From: Diphasiastrum complanatum
Lineage: Eukaryota; Streptophyta; Lycopodiopsida; Lycopodiales; Lycopodiaceae
Length of the DNA stretch: 64,000 bases
Reading direction: 5' to 3'
Assembly: GCA_029204225.1 (NCBI GenBank)
Contig: CM055107.1
Span: 50,013,489 to 50,077,488, forward strand
The notes under the pieces are model-generated. The model saw nothing but the letters and a program-made list of their open reading frames with translations, did no database searches and was not told where the DNA came from. Below, piece by piece: positions 10,524 through 22,435 of the stretch (position 1 is the stretch's first letter; each line of letters starts with the position of its first letter). Both the position numbers and the translations under genes were made by a program.

Positions 10524-12954
10524 CTAGTAGCACTTTGAAGTTCTATGGAGCGTGTTGCTACCAGGACCCATCAGTCGTTCATTCTGATGTACACGGATGT
10601 TTTGACTCTAAATCCCTCATTATCAACTTCAATGGCTAAATTCCCAGCCCTTACAATTCCAATGGTGGTGTCAAATGATATCAGTTCTAGTGAAGCCCAT
10701 CCAATTATTCTGACTACGGGGCAATACCTCCTTGGGTTTGAGGTGTAGGCCATATACTAGTTGACTGCTTCTCTGACATGTCAATCTCTCAATATAACTA
10801 ATACTCCTCAATCAATAATCATTCAAATAAACCTCTATGCATGTGTGGGCTTCTAACATTTCTAGAAGAGGATCAGAATATAGAAATCCCTAGTCCTACC
10901 ATAATCTAGCAGTGGTAATATGCAGGGCTTCGGAGTTGCTAGGATCTCTGCTAATCTAGTAGCACCAAAGATTGACACAATCCATTGTTGGTGCATTATT
11001 TTCAGGCCAGTAAGGACTGTGATATACAAATAAGGTGTAGCAGTGTACAGAATATTAGGACCTATGGGAGGGCTTGGACGAAACATTCTCGATGCTTATT
11101 GTCATTAGGTAGTGATTCATGGCTGTATTATATGACCCTTTCCCAAAGTATTCATTAACTACACCCCTTCCATCTAAATAGTCGTGGGAGTTGTTCAGGT
11201 GTAGCATGCAATTTTCCAACCATCTTGGTTTGTAGATGGCTAACAGTGAATAGTCAAGAACCGTGTGTTCCAACGAGTTATCTTGACTATTGTGGTTCTA
11301 GATGAAGACCGACAATAGGTTTGTTCTTAACTCATGTAGTGTGTTCCAACCAGAGTGAGCTTAACCTCACTCCTTTGTTCCAAGGAGACGAGGATGACTT
11401 GCTTAATTCATTCATCCCATTCACTCAAGCAACATTCCTTAAAGGCTTTCTCCATGCATTCAGACGAAAAGCAATCATTCTGAGCAAACTAGCAATCTTG
11501 CTAGAGTCTAAAACTCATCACCTCAAATCACAACTATCCTGCATTTAACTTTCTCCTGATACATAACAATACACTATCTACGAGTTCTTTTAGCATGCTA
11601 TAATCTTTCTTTATGAAGACATGGAAGAAAACAATATGCATTAAAGATTTTTCAATATGAAGCTGTAATTGCTGCTGCGACATCTATGACATACACAATT
11701 GCATCATCTATCACAGATTGAATACGCAGGTAGCAGAGAGTGAGAACAAAATGAGGAAACTTACATGGGAGGTTCTCTTCTCCGGTCTCCTCCAGCGCCA
11801 GCCCATAGGAAATCAGAGACCAATCATGCAAAGGTTAGGCTTTCAGGAGTGTGTAGTGTTGCTGGAGTTTGCCTTGTAGACACCAAGAAGTGTTGCTCCT
11901 AAGTGCAGACTAGTTGCCAGAATGACTGATAGTCGTGAAGGATCGAAAGTGAGCTCATGCAGTTCACGGACAGCTTGGTATCTGCTTCCTCATCAATCTT
12001 CTACAAATTGTGTTTAGCAAGTTTCAATCGACAAAGCAATAGAGACAACATCCTTCGATTGCTCCATAGCAGACATCAATGACAGCTCTAGTTCAATGAT
12101 GGCTCTTCAACGATAATCAGACATACATTCTCAATGGGTCCCCATATCAGTGATGGAGTTAACATTTGCTCAAATGAGTCCTAGGATTTGGAATTATTCT
12201 CACTCAGAATATCCATTGCTAATAGCGATTCCTCACTGGTTTTAGTAGCCTGATAACAAAGCTCTCACTCTCATATAGACCGATGTTTGATATTCAGTAT
12301 TCAAACATATGTGGAATGCACTTAATTAGCAGGAATACATACAAGTCAACATGCAGAACTTCTTCAGAATCATTGAAAAGTCTATACTCAGAACACCACA
12401 TATGGATCAGTGCCTTGATATGAGTCATCATGAAATTAGTTATCTCATCACTGTATAGAGACAGATAAAAGTATACTGAGAATCCATACTTCAAACGTGA
12501 TGTAAGATCAGTACAGACCAGTTTTCATAATACAACTGCTTAAATGCACGGTGAGCACTCCCATAGAGATCGATTGAAAGAAAGTAGTGATGTCTGCTCA
12601 AGCCCGATAGGTGTTGCTTAATGCAATCATGCTCATGCAGGTACTCAAACAATGGTCTCTTCAAATGATCGCACCATAAACTGAAACTCGATTGAAAACT
12701 GAGTGGTATTCGCACTATGAGGATGGTCAATGACGATAGTTCTCAGCTGCAGCAGTAGCAATGGAATGCCTCAAATACTTATGTGAGTCAACACACATTC
12801 AGAGGATGCTCACGTTGTCAGCTACGATTTATCTCCCTATCTCGTCTGTCAGTGATCATGATCTGCATCAATCTCAGTATGCAGCCTCCTTGACGTTACT
12901 CAGAGTATTTTCTGGTGATGGTGTTTCTCATTTGGCTTTTATAAAAAAATAAAG
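10524..12954. other. unassigned DNA
   Basis: Only short frames occur (for example minus 11055-11273 and 12491-12730, plus 11321-11548) and none carries a motif I know. Base composition is more balanced than in the neighbouring repeats, and this stretch together with the 10.1 kb exon could hold remnants of one host gene. I see no repeat shared with the rest of the window. Confidence 0.35.
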
Positions 12955-13710
12955 CCTTAAGGTTGGAACAAACGTAAGAATAGACATTGGTATATTGTTG
13001 AAAATAGCATCACGCATTGCGACTTCCATTTCGACCCTGTCAATACCTGGGATCTGCTACCGAATGTGCATCTCAACTGCTCTGATGGTCATCGGCCTAG
13101 AAATCATCAAACAAACTAGCAAAACAAAAACCAATAGTGAGGCTCTCAAGTATATTACCACAAAATATATTCTTGCAACAATCTAAACTTTTGCAAAAAA
13201 AATCTGAAAAAACTAAATCCACTCAAGCAAAAACTAAATCTACATGAAAAATAACAAAGATGCGTAGATCTAAAAAATGTACTCGATCTGGGTCTATATT
13301 AAATAAAACTAATATAGATACTATGCAAAAACTTGGACCTACAATATACTGAAATGAACTAGCTTCGAAATAGCTATCAGAATAGGGGACGATATATTCA
13401 ATCAAAGAGATCCGTCTATTCCGACCTTCAAGAAATCTAAATCTGCAACAATATATTTGGATCTACAACAAATACACTAATATAGATACTATAAAAGATC
13501 TTGGATCTACTACTTGGAATGAATTGGCTTCGGAAGCCATCGAAATCGGAGACGCTAAACTGAATCAAAGAAATCCGCGTATTCCGATGACCACTCCGAC
13601 CAGCTGAAAATCTAGTACAACAAAATATGTGGATCTACAACAAAGCACAACACCCTAAATCATCTGATGAATAGAAAATTAGCCATCGGAATAGCTGTGG
13701 AATATGTGCT
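12955..13710. repeat. dispersed repeat R1, copy 1
   Basis: Direct copy of 25985-26740, collinear over about 750 bases including blocks such as GAAAATAGCATCA, CAACTGCTCTGATGGTCAT and CTGATGAATAGAAAAT. The first part is also found inverted at 31590-31830. The match breaks at 13710, exactly where a candidate LTR starts. Confidence 0.8.
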
Positions 13711-14702
13711 TGTGATGACATGATTTAGTCACATGACCAGTTTTTAAGTTTTTATTTCTTTAAAACTTTGATTATATATAGTTGCTTTCCCGAAGTAATG
13801 AATAGTTTAAGTGTTTTGGAAGTTTTAGTATTTTGGAAGTTTAAGTATTTTGGACTCTTGACTAGATCGGATTTTTACTAAGGATCCGATTTCCACTGGA
13901 TCGGAATTTTTAGACCCGATCCGATCCGATCCAAGGTCAAAAAATTATCCAAATCCGAGAATAGTCGTTACAGTATTTATGATAGTTAAATGGTTATCTA
14001 CAGTCACGAGACTATAAAGAGCTGCTGTACACCTAATTTTAATAAGGATAGTTCTGTAAGCAAATACTTTGGCGCTTATGTGTATGAGGGATTGTGGATA
14101 TTTGCTCTTTAAACGATTGAATGTGTTTGTTGCTCACTTTTTTGCTAGAGTCTGGATAGATATGTAAGTTGTGTCTCTTTCAAGTAAATGATGAATGTTT
14201 GGTAAAGAGTGATTGATGGCCTATTGAGATAGTTCAAATCCAAACCATATTGAAGAATACGTCTGAATTGATTCATAATAGTATAATTGTGCTTTCGATC
14301 AGATTATGAGAAGTAGGATAAGAGGGGATGTTTGACTCCCCAAGTCATTTTGCAGGATGCTTAGCTACTGAGTTAGAACTGGAGGAAGCATAATATTGAA
14401 ACTTGTGGGTATTCTGGTCGTGTGTGTAGTGACTGTTAGTTCTCAATCGAATTATGGTCATGCATGGCAAATTATTGGAGGGAACCATTAACAATTTTCT
14501 GTCAGTATTAATGAGATCATCGTTTAATAATGAAAGGCTGTACTGGATGCCTGAACTAAATATCCCTTGATAATCAATTAACCATCTTTTACATTGAATG
14601 ACAATTTCCATGAGTATAATGTCATTAATTCTCTCTTTATGCGGAACGACATCTTATATACTACATTAAATACCTTAAAACACAATTCAATATGTCACGA
14701 CA
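13711..14702 (+). repeat. candidate Ty3/gypsy 5' LTR
   Basis: Begins TGTGATGACA and ends TGTCACGACA, whose reverse complement TGTCGTGACA pairs with the start at 8 of 10 positions, giving TG...CA termini. The left end coincides with the point where repeat R1 is interrupted, and a primer-binding-site-like sequence follows the right end. A TATATATAG box lies near 13770. The matching 3' LTR was not found in the window. Confidence 0.55.
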
Positions 14703-14713
14703 TATGCCAAATT

Positions 14714-14731
14714 TTGGCGCCATCAGGGAGA
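14714..14731 (+). other. primer-binding site-like sequence of gypsy element
   Basis: TTGGCGCCATCAGGGAG lies just downstream of the candidate LTR. TGGCGCC followed by a similar extension is the common tRNA-primer complement of plant Ty3/gypsy elements. Confidence 0.5.
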
Positions 14732-15904
14732 ATGGGATATTAACCCGTGAAAATTATTATTTTGTGGTTCAAGGAATATGATTCAAGATGTCCAGCGAGA
14801 ATTTTCTTACAAGCATTCAAGATAGAGACTCGCTTAGACTATTCCTTGGACAAGTTGGCTATTTCAAGAGATTTAATCTCCTAGTTGAACAATAAATTTT
14901 GATCTTGGGAAATCTTCTAAAAACTAAAGGAGAATTTCATTGAAACAGGCGTCACAAGACTTGTTATCAAGATATTGTCAAAGCAATTGAGAATTATGCA
15001 TATCCATGAAACAAGCGTGTTGCAATATTTACAGAAATAATATTCATATCCAAATATGCATTAACATCAGAGTCTTCTTTAGTATAATACTACGCAAAAT
15101 TTTGACAACACAATTTCTACATCAAATGGGTTTCGTAATACAGAGCCATAATCAAGCTGAACACGTATAAACTCGTGCATAATATCAACAACATTGTCAA
15201 TACTCTGAATGCCAGAAGATTGCAAACCAATGGATTATTGTATTCTCTGGAACCAGGTTCTTCTTGTTCTGGTTCTACTTCTTTAGAAAAAATATCTTCC
15301 ATGTTGGAAAAGTAATTAGTAGGAGGAGAATCTTTAGAGGTAATACCAGAGTCTTCATCGATATTGGGGGCAACATTATTACCCATCTTTTGATTATGCG
15401 TCCGCCTCTGATTAAGCCACGATCAGCCATTTTGATAGAAACAAGAGAGAGAGCATTGTGAGCGGAAGATTGAGATTGAAACGTTGAAGGTATTGACGAT
15501 TCACGGATCAATTGATGGATTTATAAAGAAAAAGATTATTGATTGAAAGATAATCCTAGAAGATTTTGTATCATGCAATCAGTCTTTCAGACAAAATCGT
15601 AATATATCCCAAAAGACATGAGCAATAATGAGATGAAAATACCACTTGTCTGTACGCACTTGTTGACACACGAGATCGTGTGAAGAAAGGATTACCATCT
15701 CTCCACGTGTTGAATTTGTTTTGATCAATTTTTGTTAAGAATCGAATTTCTATTGGATCAAAAATATTCAAACCAATCCGATCCGACCCAGAGTCGACGG
15801 ACTTGTCCAAAAATATTCGATTACCCATCAATTTTTTTTTTTGTAAAATCGATTTTCGATCTTTTAAATGTTAAAGTTACAAAATCCGACCTTTCTGTAC
15901 TTTT
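14732..15904 (+). other. gypsy leader region
   Basis: Non-coding DNA between the primer-binding site and gag. At 15722-15812 it contains a diverged repeat of an LTR segment (13858-13960) rich in CCGATCC/GGATCGG words. Short open frames here, such as the minus ones at 15117-15386 and 15275-15511, show no recognisable domain. Confidence 0.4.
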
Positions 15905-17349
15905 ATGTTCGAAGACCAATATTGGAGAGAAAGACAAAGAAAGAAAATAGAAGAAAGACGAAGGCGCAGAGAACAGGATTGAGAATTAAACTGGAATACT
16001 CGAAGAAGGAGACTTGATTACAAGGAGTCTTCCACACCAGAAAGTGAATTGGAAAAAGAAAAATCACCCAATCCACCCCTTGATCGAGACGACAGAGATA
16101 AAGAAGATATGGTTGCTCCAGGATTGTCTTCTTCTAAAATCCGGTATGATTATCTTAAGGGAAAGGCCTTAGAAGATGCAGATAGCTATGTGTTTCAATT
16201 TGAGTCTATTGCAACAAGCAATTAAGAAAGTTTAGATGCTGACAACTAAGGATATTACCCGGACTTCTCAGAAAAGAAGCCAGAACATGGTACAGCCAGA
16301 TTGAATCTGATATGTTAACAACTTGGGGAGATTTAAAAACCCAATTTGTGAAGCGATTAAGAAAAATTGGTTATTCAACACGAATACTTGCCCAATTGAA
16401 TTCAATCAGGCAAAAAGAGAAAGAATCTCTAAGGAAGTATACTCGAAGGGTCAAAAAACTAATTGGTCAACTGAGTGGAGTATATCCAGTAGCCATGAAG
16501 ATTGAATGGTTCTTGAGGGGATTACCCAAAAGAATAGATCGATATTGCAGGCATGGACCTATGGAAAGCCTTGAGCATGTAATTGCTACGGCAGAGAATT
16601 ATGAGACTTCTCGGATATGGAGAAGCCGAAGGTCAAGGAAAGAGTTTATTAAAAAGAAAAAGAATAAATATCCTTCAAACGACCAGGATCGGAGACTAGT
16701 TCATCATCAAGTTCTAGTTCGGATTCGGATAGTTTGAGTGAAGATGAATCTCCAAGGAGAACTTCAAAATGCCATAAGACATGAACAAAAGATCAAAAAA
16801 GAATGGAAGATCCAAAGAAGAGCGATCGAAAATAGTAGACCTTATGGAAAAAGAAAGTATCCAAACTTGAAAGAAAATTTGAGGATTTGAAAGTTCATAT
16901 TCTTCAACCGAAGAATAAAAGAAAATCTCCCAATATAGTAAGAAAGTCAAATGCATCATGTACAAAGTGCAATAAGGAAGGTCACCATTATTCGGAATGT
17001 AAAGCTAAAATGCAAGTCTACTATGAGGAAGGAAATTCTAACAATGAACTGGTTTATTTAATGGAGGTAGATCCTAGTGAGACTATATATGAAGTACAAG
17101 CTTCTAATCCGAGAATTACCACTACACCAATCTCTCCTTCATACAGACCTCCTGTGAAGAAATTTATTCCGGTGCAGAAGTATATACCCAATCAGCAGAA
17201 GAACAATGTCCAAAGGACAAAGCAGATACCTACCTATTTTAATTGTGGAACACTTGGACATTATTCCAATGAATGCCCTGAACCGAATAAACATATTGGA
17301 TATGTACCCTTGTGCGAAAATTGCAAAGGTGAAGGACATGTAACCCTGT

Positions 17350-17360
<11 letters not shown>
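15905..17360 (+). pseudogene. Ty3/gypsy gag with zinc knuckles, degraded
   Basis: Structural Gag protein of a gypsy element. The frame opens at the ATG at 15905 with a charged N-terminus (MFEDQYWRERQRKK) and meets a TGA after about 25 codons. It runs on through KGKALEDADSYVFQFESI to a TAA, then changes frame to the Retrotrans_gag core (LRKEARTWYSQIE, TTWGDLKTQFVKRL, MKIEWFLRGLPKRI; about 16266-16737). A third frame (16887-17360) holds knuckles: CTKCNKEGHHYSEC intact, YFNCGTLGHYSNEC with the first cysteine lost, and CENCKGEGHVTLYTS cut short where the CT/CA satellite begins. No protease or RT follows, so the element is truncated here. Confidence 0.85.
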
Positions 17361-17879
<519 letters not shown>

Positions 17880-17880
<1 letters not shown>

Positions 17881-18480
17881 AACAAAACATGAACTTCAAA
17901 AACTTTATAAATCATCAAGCACTAACCTCAAAGCATCAATAGGATGACGAGCATCAACATCCATGCTCAAATCGCCTCAAATCGCTCCAAGATCACTCCA
18001 AGCTGCAAGAACAAAAGTGAGAACAAAGCAGATGGATCGTGGGAATCCAAAATGAAAATAGACGTCGGAATACAACTTCCAAAGAAGAGGTCAAAATCCG
18101 ACGTTCATGTTTTCAGGCCGCACACGTCAGTCACAAGACCGTGGATCGTGCGTCAGATTGCCGACGCAGACATCGGAATACGACAGTCATGTCCGATGCA
18201 AAGTCTTTTTTTTTTAAAAGGTATGATGTGTCATGTCCATCTCTGCGGGTTGGATTCCGACATGTCGGATTCCAATGTCAACTTTGAAAATTTGTTGTTG
18301 TCTAAATTTGCCGATCACCGGAGGTCCATTTTCAAATCTTTTGCTTGGATGTCGGAATTCAACGTGTCAAAATGCGACGAATTATAAAATTTTTGAAAAT
18401 CCATCGGAACCCCATGTCGGAATTGTCGCGATATGTTATTGTGTGAGGTACGATCAAACCAAATTCAAATCACATGATTT
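17880..18480. repeat. TCGGAATTCCGA-rich module, left arm
   Basis: Dense in GTCGGAAT/ATTCCGAC words, many as near-palindromes around ATTCCGACATGTCGG. The same module, equally placed beside a GA/GT satellite, occurs at 61930-62520 (mirror) and, more diverged, at 28880-29480. Possibly the subterminal region of a DNA transposon. No terminal sequence was identified. Confidence 0.7.
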
Positions 18481-18589
18481 TTTTTTTTAGATGATTTAAG
18501 ACTCATGATCTAACTAATGCGTGTATTATTGTTGTTTACTTTCTTATGAAGATACATTTCATCCAAGGAGATACCGCTAGCATCCATTA

Positions 18590-19140
18590 CTTACATAGAC
18601 TATGCATGTCAATAAATTGCTCAATATGTTCCATATGGAGGCATGCAAGCAAACGAATATACCTATCGAGGTTCGTGATAAATTGCTTGTGTTTGATTGT
18701 ACGTCCCTTGTGAATATCACTTTGTACATCAATTAGTAGGCAATTTGATCTACAGAAAAATAACAAGACTACACATTAGCTTTTTCGGTTGGTGAGTCAA
18801 CTCATGATGTCTTCTTCTCAAGATTATTGAAAGACAACAAAGTGAATTTTGAGGTATGTCAATAGTAAATCTCAACGGTTCATTGTATGTTAGTGAAAAT
18901 AAGTAGCCCAAGTAAAAACAATTTTGTTGACTAGGAAACAACATGATGGTCAAAGGTGAACTGCTGGTCGTACGTTCCATGAAGGAAATGAGAATCTCAT
19001 ATTTTCTAATAGTAAGCATAACATGGTTGTGTAGCCCATTTTAGAAGTTGAGAACAAGGCGCTCGTCAACACAACTCGGTGAAGCAATATCGTTGGGAAA
19101 AATCTTAGGAGAGAATAAGATTTAGCAAGAACGAGATAGA
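18590..19140 (+). pseudogene. copia RT/RNase H remnant, left arm
   Basis: Short remnant of a copia polyprotein: an RT C-terminal block resembling NMFHMEACKQTNIPIEV, then a segment corresponding to the start of RNase H and the final EAIWLRKILGE-like helix, all broken by stops. A fuller version is at 56470-57190, which also keeps the YVDD box. Mirror copy at 61320-61860. Confidence 0.6.
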
Positions 19141-20183
19141 GAAAGAGACCACAATTTATAATCAGGTTCAAAATAGGACTCGAATTCTAGACACCTAGGT
19201 GTATCATCTATAAACTTAGCACATTGAATTTTTGTATCGCCTTCTTTATGAGAAGACATTGACTGCAAACTTTTGTATTAGAAATGTCTAGTTTTGGAGG
19301 TTTTCATAGTTACCAAGGCCATGTTGTTGCAACAAATTGTCCCAAAAATATTTATATTTTTTTAGGCTTGAACATAACACTTCCACTTCTTCATTTTGGT
19401 TCCTCTCAAGCTCTGAATAATTTATGTGTGCCACTGTTTAGAGATTGTAGTTTATCATAGGCCTATTATGAAAATGAGTGCCATCATTATTTCTCAAGGA
19501 TGCAATTTGGATTGCTGATGTTTGGGATCATATTATGGTCACTTTGAGAAAGTAGCCTAAGGAAAATAAATTTTTTAAACTGCACATACAAAACACTGGC
19601 ACCAAATAATTTGATCAATCAAATGTATTAGCTTCAGAGTAAATGTCTATATTGGTAAATCGTCTTGCTCTAAAATCCAGAATTGTGTCCTTCAACAAGT
19701 TGTGAATTGGGTAGACTTCCTATCCCCTCTGGGAGAGCATGGGTTCGAATGCAAATTGCCCACACATATGAGGACATTCAAGAGTGAAATCTAAAATTGT
19801 GACCAAATTAAGTACTTGTTGAGACAAAATAAATCAATTGGTATCATATCTAGCTTAGCCATAGGAAATGAAGCTGTAATTGAAATCACATATAAAAAAT
19901 GCATCTCAATGGGAGAGGACATTGAATAGCTAATTCCGAGTTAAAAAATAATTATTTGAAGTGATTGATAATTTGATATAAAAATCCAAGTTGTCAACAA
20001 CAAGTTCACCGAGCCGATCGATCTAAAATAGAATATTTCAAATCACTTTCAAGTGAGTACTAAATGTCCTTTTTCATGCAAATTCAGTGCTGGTAATAAA
20101 TTGATCAAATTTTTGCTTCCACAATGAGCATTTGGAAAACATCCTAGAGTTTGGGAGAATTTTCTAGTGGAGGTTGAAATTAG
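19141..20183. other. arm DNA without recognised genes
   Basis: AT-rich. The first half (to about 19650) also occurs at 57190-57690 in direct orientation, so it probably belongs to the copia-derived module. The rest is found only in the two arms. Confidence 0.5.
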
Positions 20184-20367
20184 CTTGTTTGTTTTCGACC
20201 ATTGGAAATAGCTAGTTGCCCTTGAGTGATGTACTAAGCTATACTAGCTACAGACGATACAAAGAGGAAAGATCACTTGTTTGTTTTCAACCATCAGAAG
20301 TAGCTAGTTGCCCTTGTGTGATGTTTAAAGTTATACTAGCTACAGACGATATAGAGAGGGGGGGAGA
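20184..20367. repeat. 92 bp tandem duplication, left arm only
   Basis: Two units starting CTTGTTTGTTTTCRACCAT at 20184 and 20276, each ending near CTAGCTACAGACGATA. The right arm has one unit and then jumps to sequence equivalent to left 21126. Confidence 0.75.
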
Positions 20368-20519
20368 TCACTAATCTTCAACAACACAATATTCAAGTAC
20401 TTATTATGCAAAATAAAAGATTAATTGAAAGAAGTATGCGAGCTTGCAAGGTATGTATGATCATCTTTTATCTAAGAACTGTTTTTTGTACATGTTATGT
20501 ATATACCTTTATAGTATGT

Positions 20520-22410
20520 TTATTTTCAGACGAGCTCAAAAATGATGGCAATGTTGAGAGAAAAAAGATCTGGTGAGATTACCAAAAGATCACGTAAAAG
20601 TTAAGGTAACCAAAAAAAAGTTTGTTTGACTGATTTTGATATTGTATTTTAAATGTATAGTTTTCAGAATATTGTGCATCAAACTTATTCTCTAGAGCTT
20701 GTGTAAATGTTTGAATAGTAAGTGAGCTTTGGTTGAGATATTCTTTCATGGTTTAAATTTTACTCTGTATTTTTTTTGTGTATTTTGTAGGTGAATCACA
20801 GCCTGATTCAAAATCTGAAGAAAGAAAATTTTGATGTTGCCAAAAACCTGCATGGTTCCAAGAAAGTCAAGGTTTTCTTTTTTATTCTTAGAGCATCATC
20901 AAAAAAATTTCTTTCACATGTTTGTAGATTATAATTTACATGCCAACTTCTTTAAATAATGATTTTATCATTTATCAAAGTCATGACACGTGATTTAGTA
21001 TAACGTTGAAGTTATTTCACATATGTCATGTTGGCAATTTTTTTAGAATTTTGGATTAAAGCCTTGTAGAGTTTGTATTTCTATCAAATAGATCGTTTCA
21101 TATGTGTGTTTCGAGTTGATTTGAATTTATGTTGTTTTGTCTTTGGATATCAGGCCCTCCATGAGCTTGATTATGGCTCTAAAAATCAGAATTCAAGTAA
21201 TCAGACAATGGTATGAGATATTCAAATGTTCAGGAAGTTGCTCTTTTCTAAAATCGTGATTGATACTATATTTTGGCAATCAATTTTAATGTGATTCTTT
21301 TGTAGGTGCGTGAGCCAGAAATATGTGAGCAAGATCAAGAGACCATTTTGATGAAGTTTTTTAATGTCAAGACAGTAAACGAGCTTTATAAGAATCATGG
21401 CAACTATATTCATTAATCAAGTTTGTAATAGTCATATAAGCGATCGTAGCTCAGCTAACATAAGAAAAAATATTGTGAATTATCTTCTAAAAGAAAAAAA
21501 AAGTCATGTTGTAGAAACACATACCTGGACAGTTACAATTGATGATGTCCCGTTCTTTGTATCTACGAACTATTTTTCGTGAAAGACGTGGTTTTGTAAG
21601 ATGGATTTGACATTGATCAAAGTTAATGTGAGACAAAGATTTGATCGTAACAAAGGGCTTTTATGTAGAGATGTTCAATCTAATCGTGCATATTTTTTGT
21701 AATAAAAGCTCTGGCCGTCATATGCCTTTTTTTTTTTGTTGAAGCAGTTCTTAAACAAAAGCATTGCATGAAATATGTTGTATATGAATGTTTCACTTCT
21801 CAACCATTGCAATTCAAAGCTACATTTTTTCTTGGACATGCTTGACCCTAAACATTGCTTTTGATCTCGTTATGTAGGCTGGTTTGATGAAAGGTGATAG
21901 ACATTTCGCTGGTGACTGATGATAAAACTAATGTGACTATTGAAAGTGCATTGCTTTCTTTAATACTTCACCTTGTGGATCGAGTTCTTCTTAGGCTGGT
22001 GGTGCTTATTTATGATAGGCAGGTCCATGTTAGTGATTGTTTGCTTATAAAATGCTTTTCTCTTCTTATGGTGAGGAAAGCTGTAGGAGAGGGTAAATTA
22101 TCATCTGTTGCGGGCTACTGCGCTCTTCTTCACCAGGTCCATGCATCCAATTCATCAACGATTTGGTTGTCAAATTCAAAAACGGCGCAAGGCATATGTT
22201 CACGTTATACACAACTGCATGGCTCCTCTAATTTGTGTTTGGCGACACCTACGGTGCCTTTGTGGAGCAATTCAACAATCCGAATTGTTATGGTATTTGA
22301 TCAGTTCACCTTTAACTTGTAAAGTTCTTCGAACATTTTTGCTTCTTACTTGCCTATGTTTTTGTAGAGTAAATATGTTGTGGTTATGTCCGAACCGCTT
22401 CATTTAGCAA
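20520..22410 (+). pseudogene. gene-like exon series, protein unrecognised (left arm)
   Basis: Short open blocks with plausible plant splice signals: around 20525-20590, 20790-20830, 21155-21210 (ALHELDYGSKNQNSSNQTM before a GTATGAG donor) and 21306-21415 (VREPEICEQDQETILMKF after TTTTGTAG). A frameshifted extension reads NQVCNSHISDRSSANIRKN and ends DDVPFFVSTNYFS at 21582. Further open frames lie at 21894-22407. I do not recognise the family. In the right arm the first two blocks are missing and the rest is at 58855-60105. It could be a captured host gene fragment or a transposon gene of a family I cannot name. Confidence 0.35.
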
Positions 22411-22435
22411 AAAAAATCAATACATTTTTGGGACT

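Noticed and set aside
19690-19780. tRNA-derived SINE (GGGTTCGAATGC resembles a pol III B box)
   Set aside because: No convincing A box, tail or repeated ends. The sequence occurs only in the two arms.
21894-22407. Two overlapping frames (142 and 99 codons) as separate proteins
   Set aside because: They overlap in different frames and are copied in the right arm. At most one is meaningful, and neither is recognised, so they are covered under one gene-like feature.
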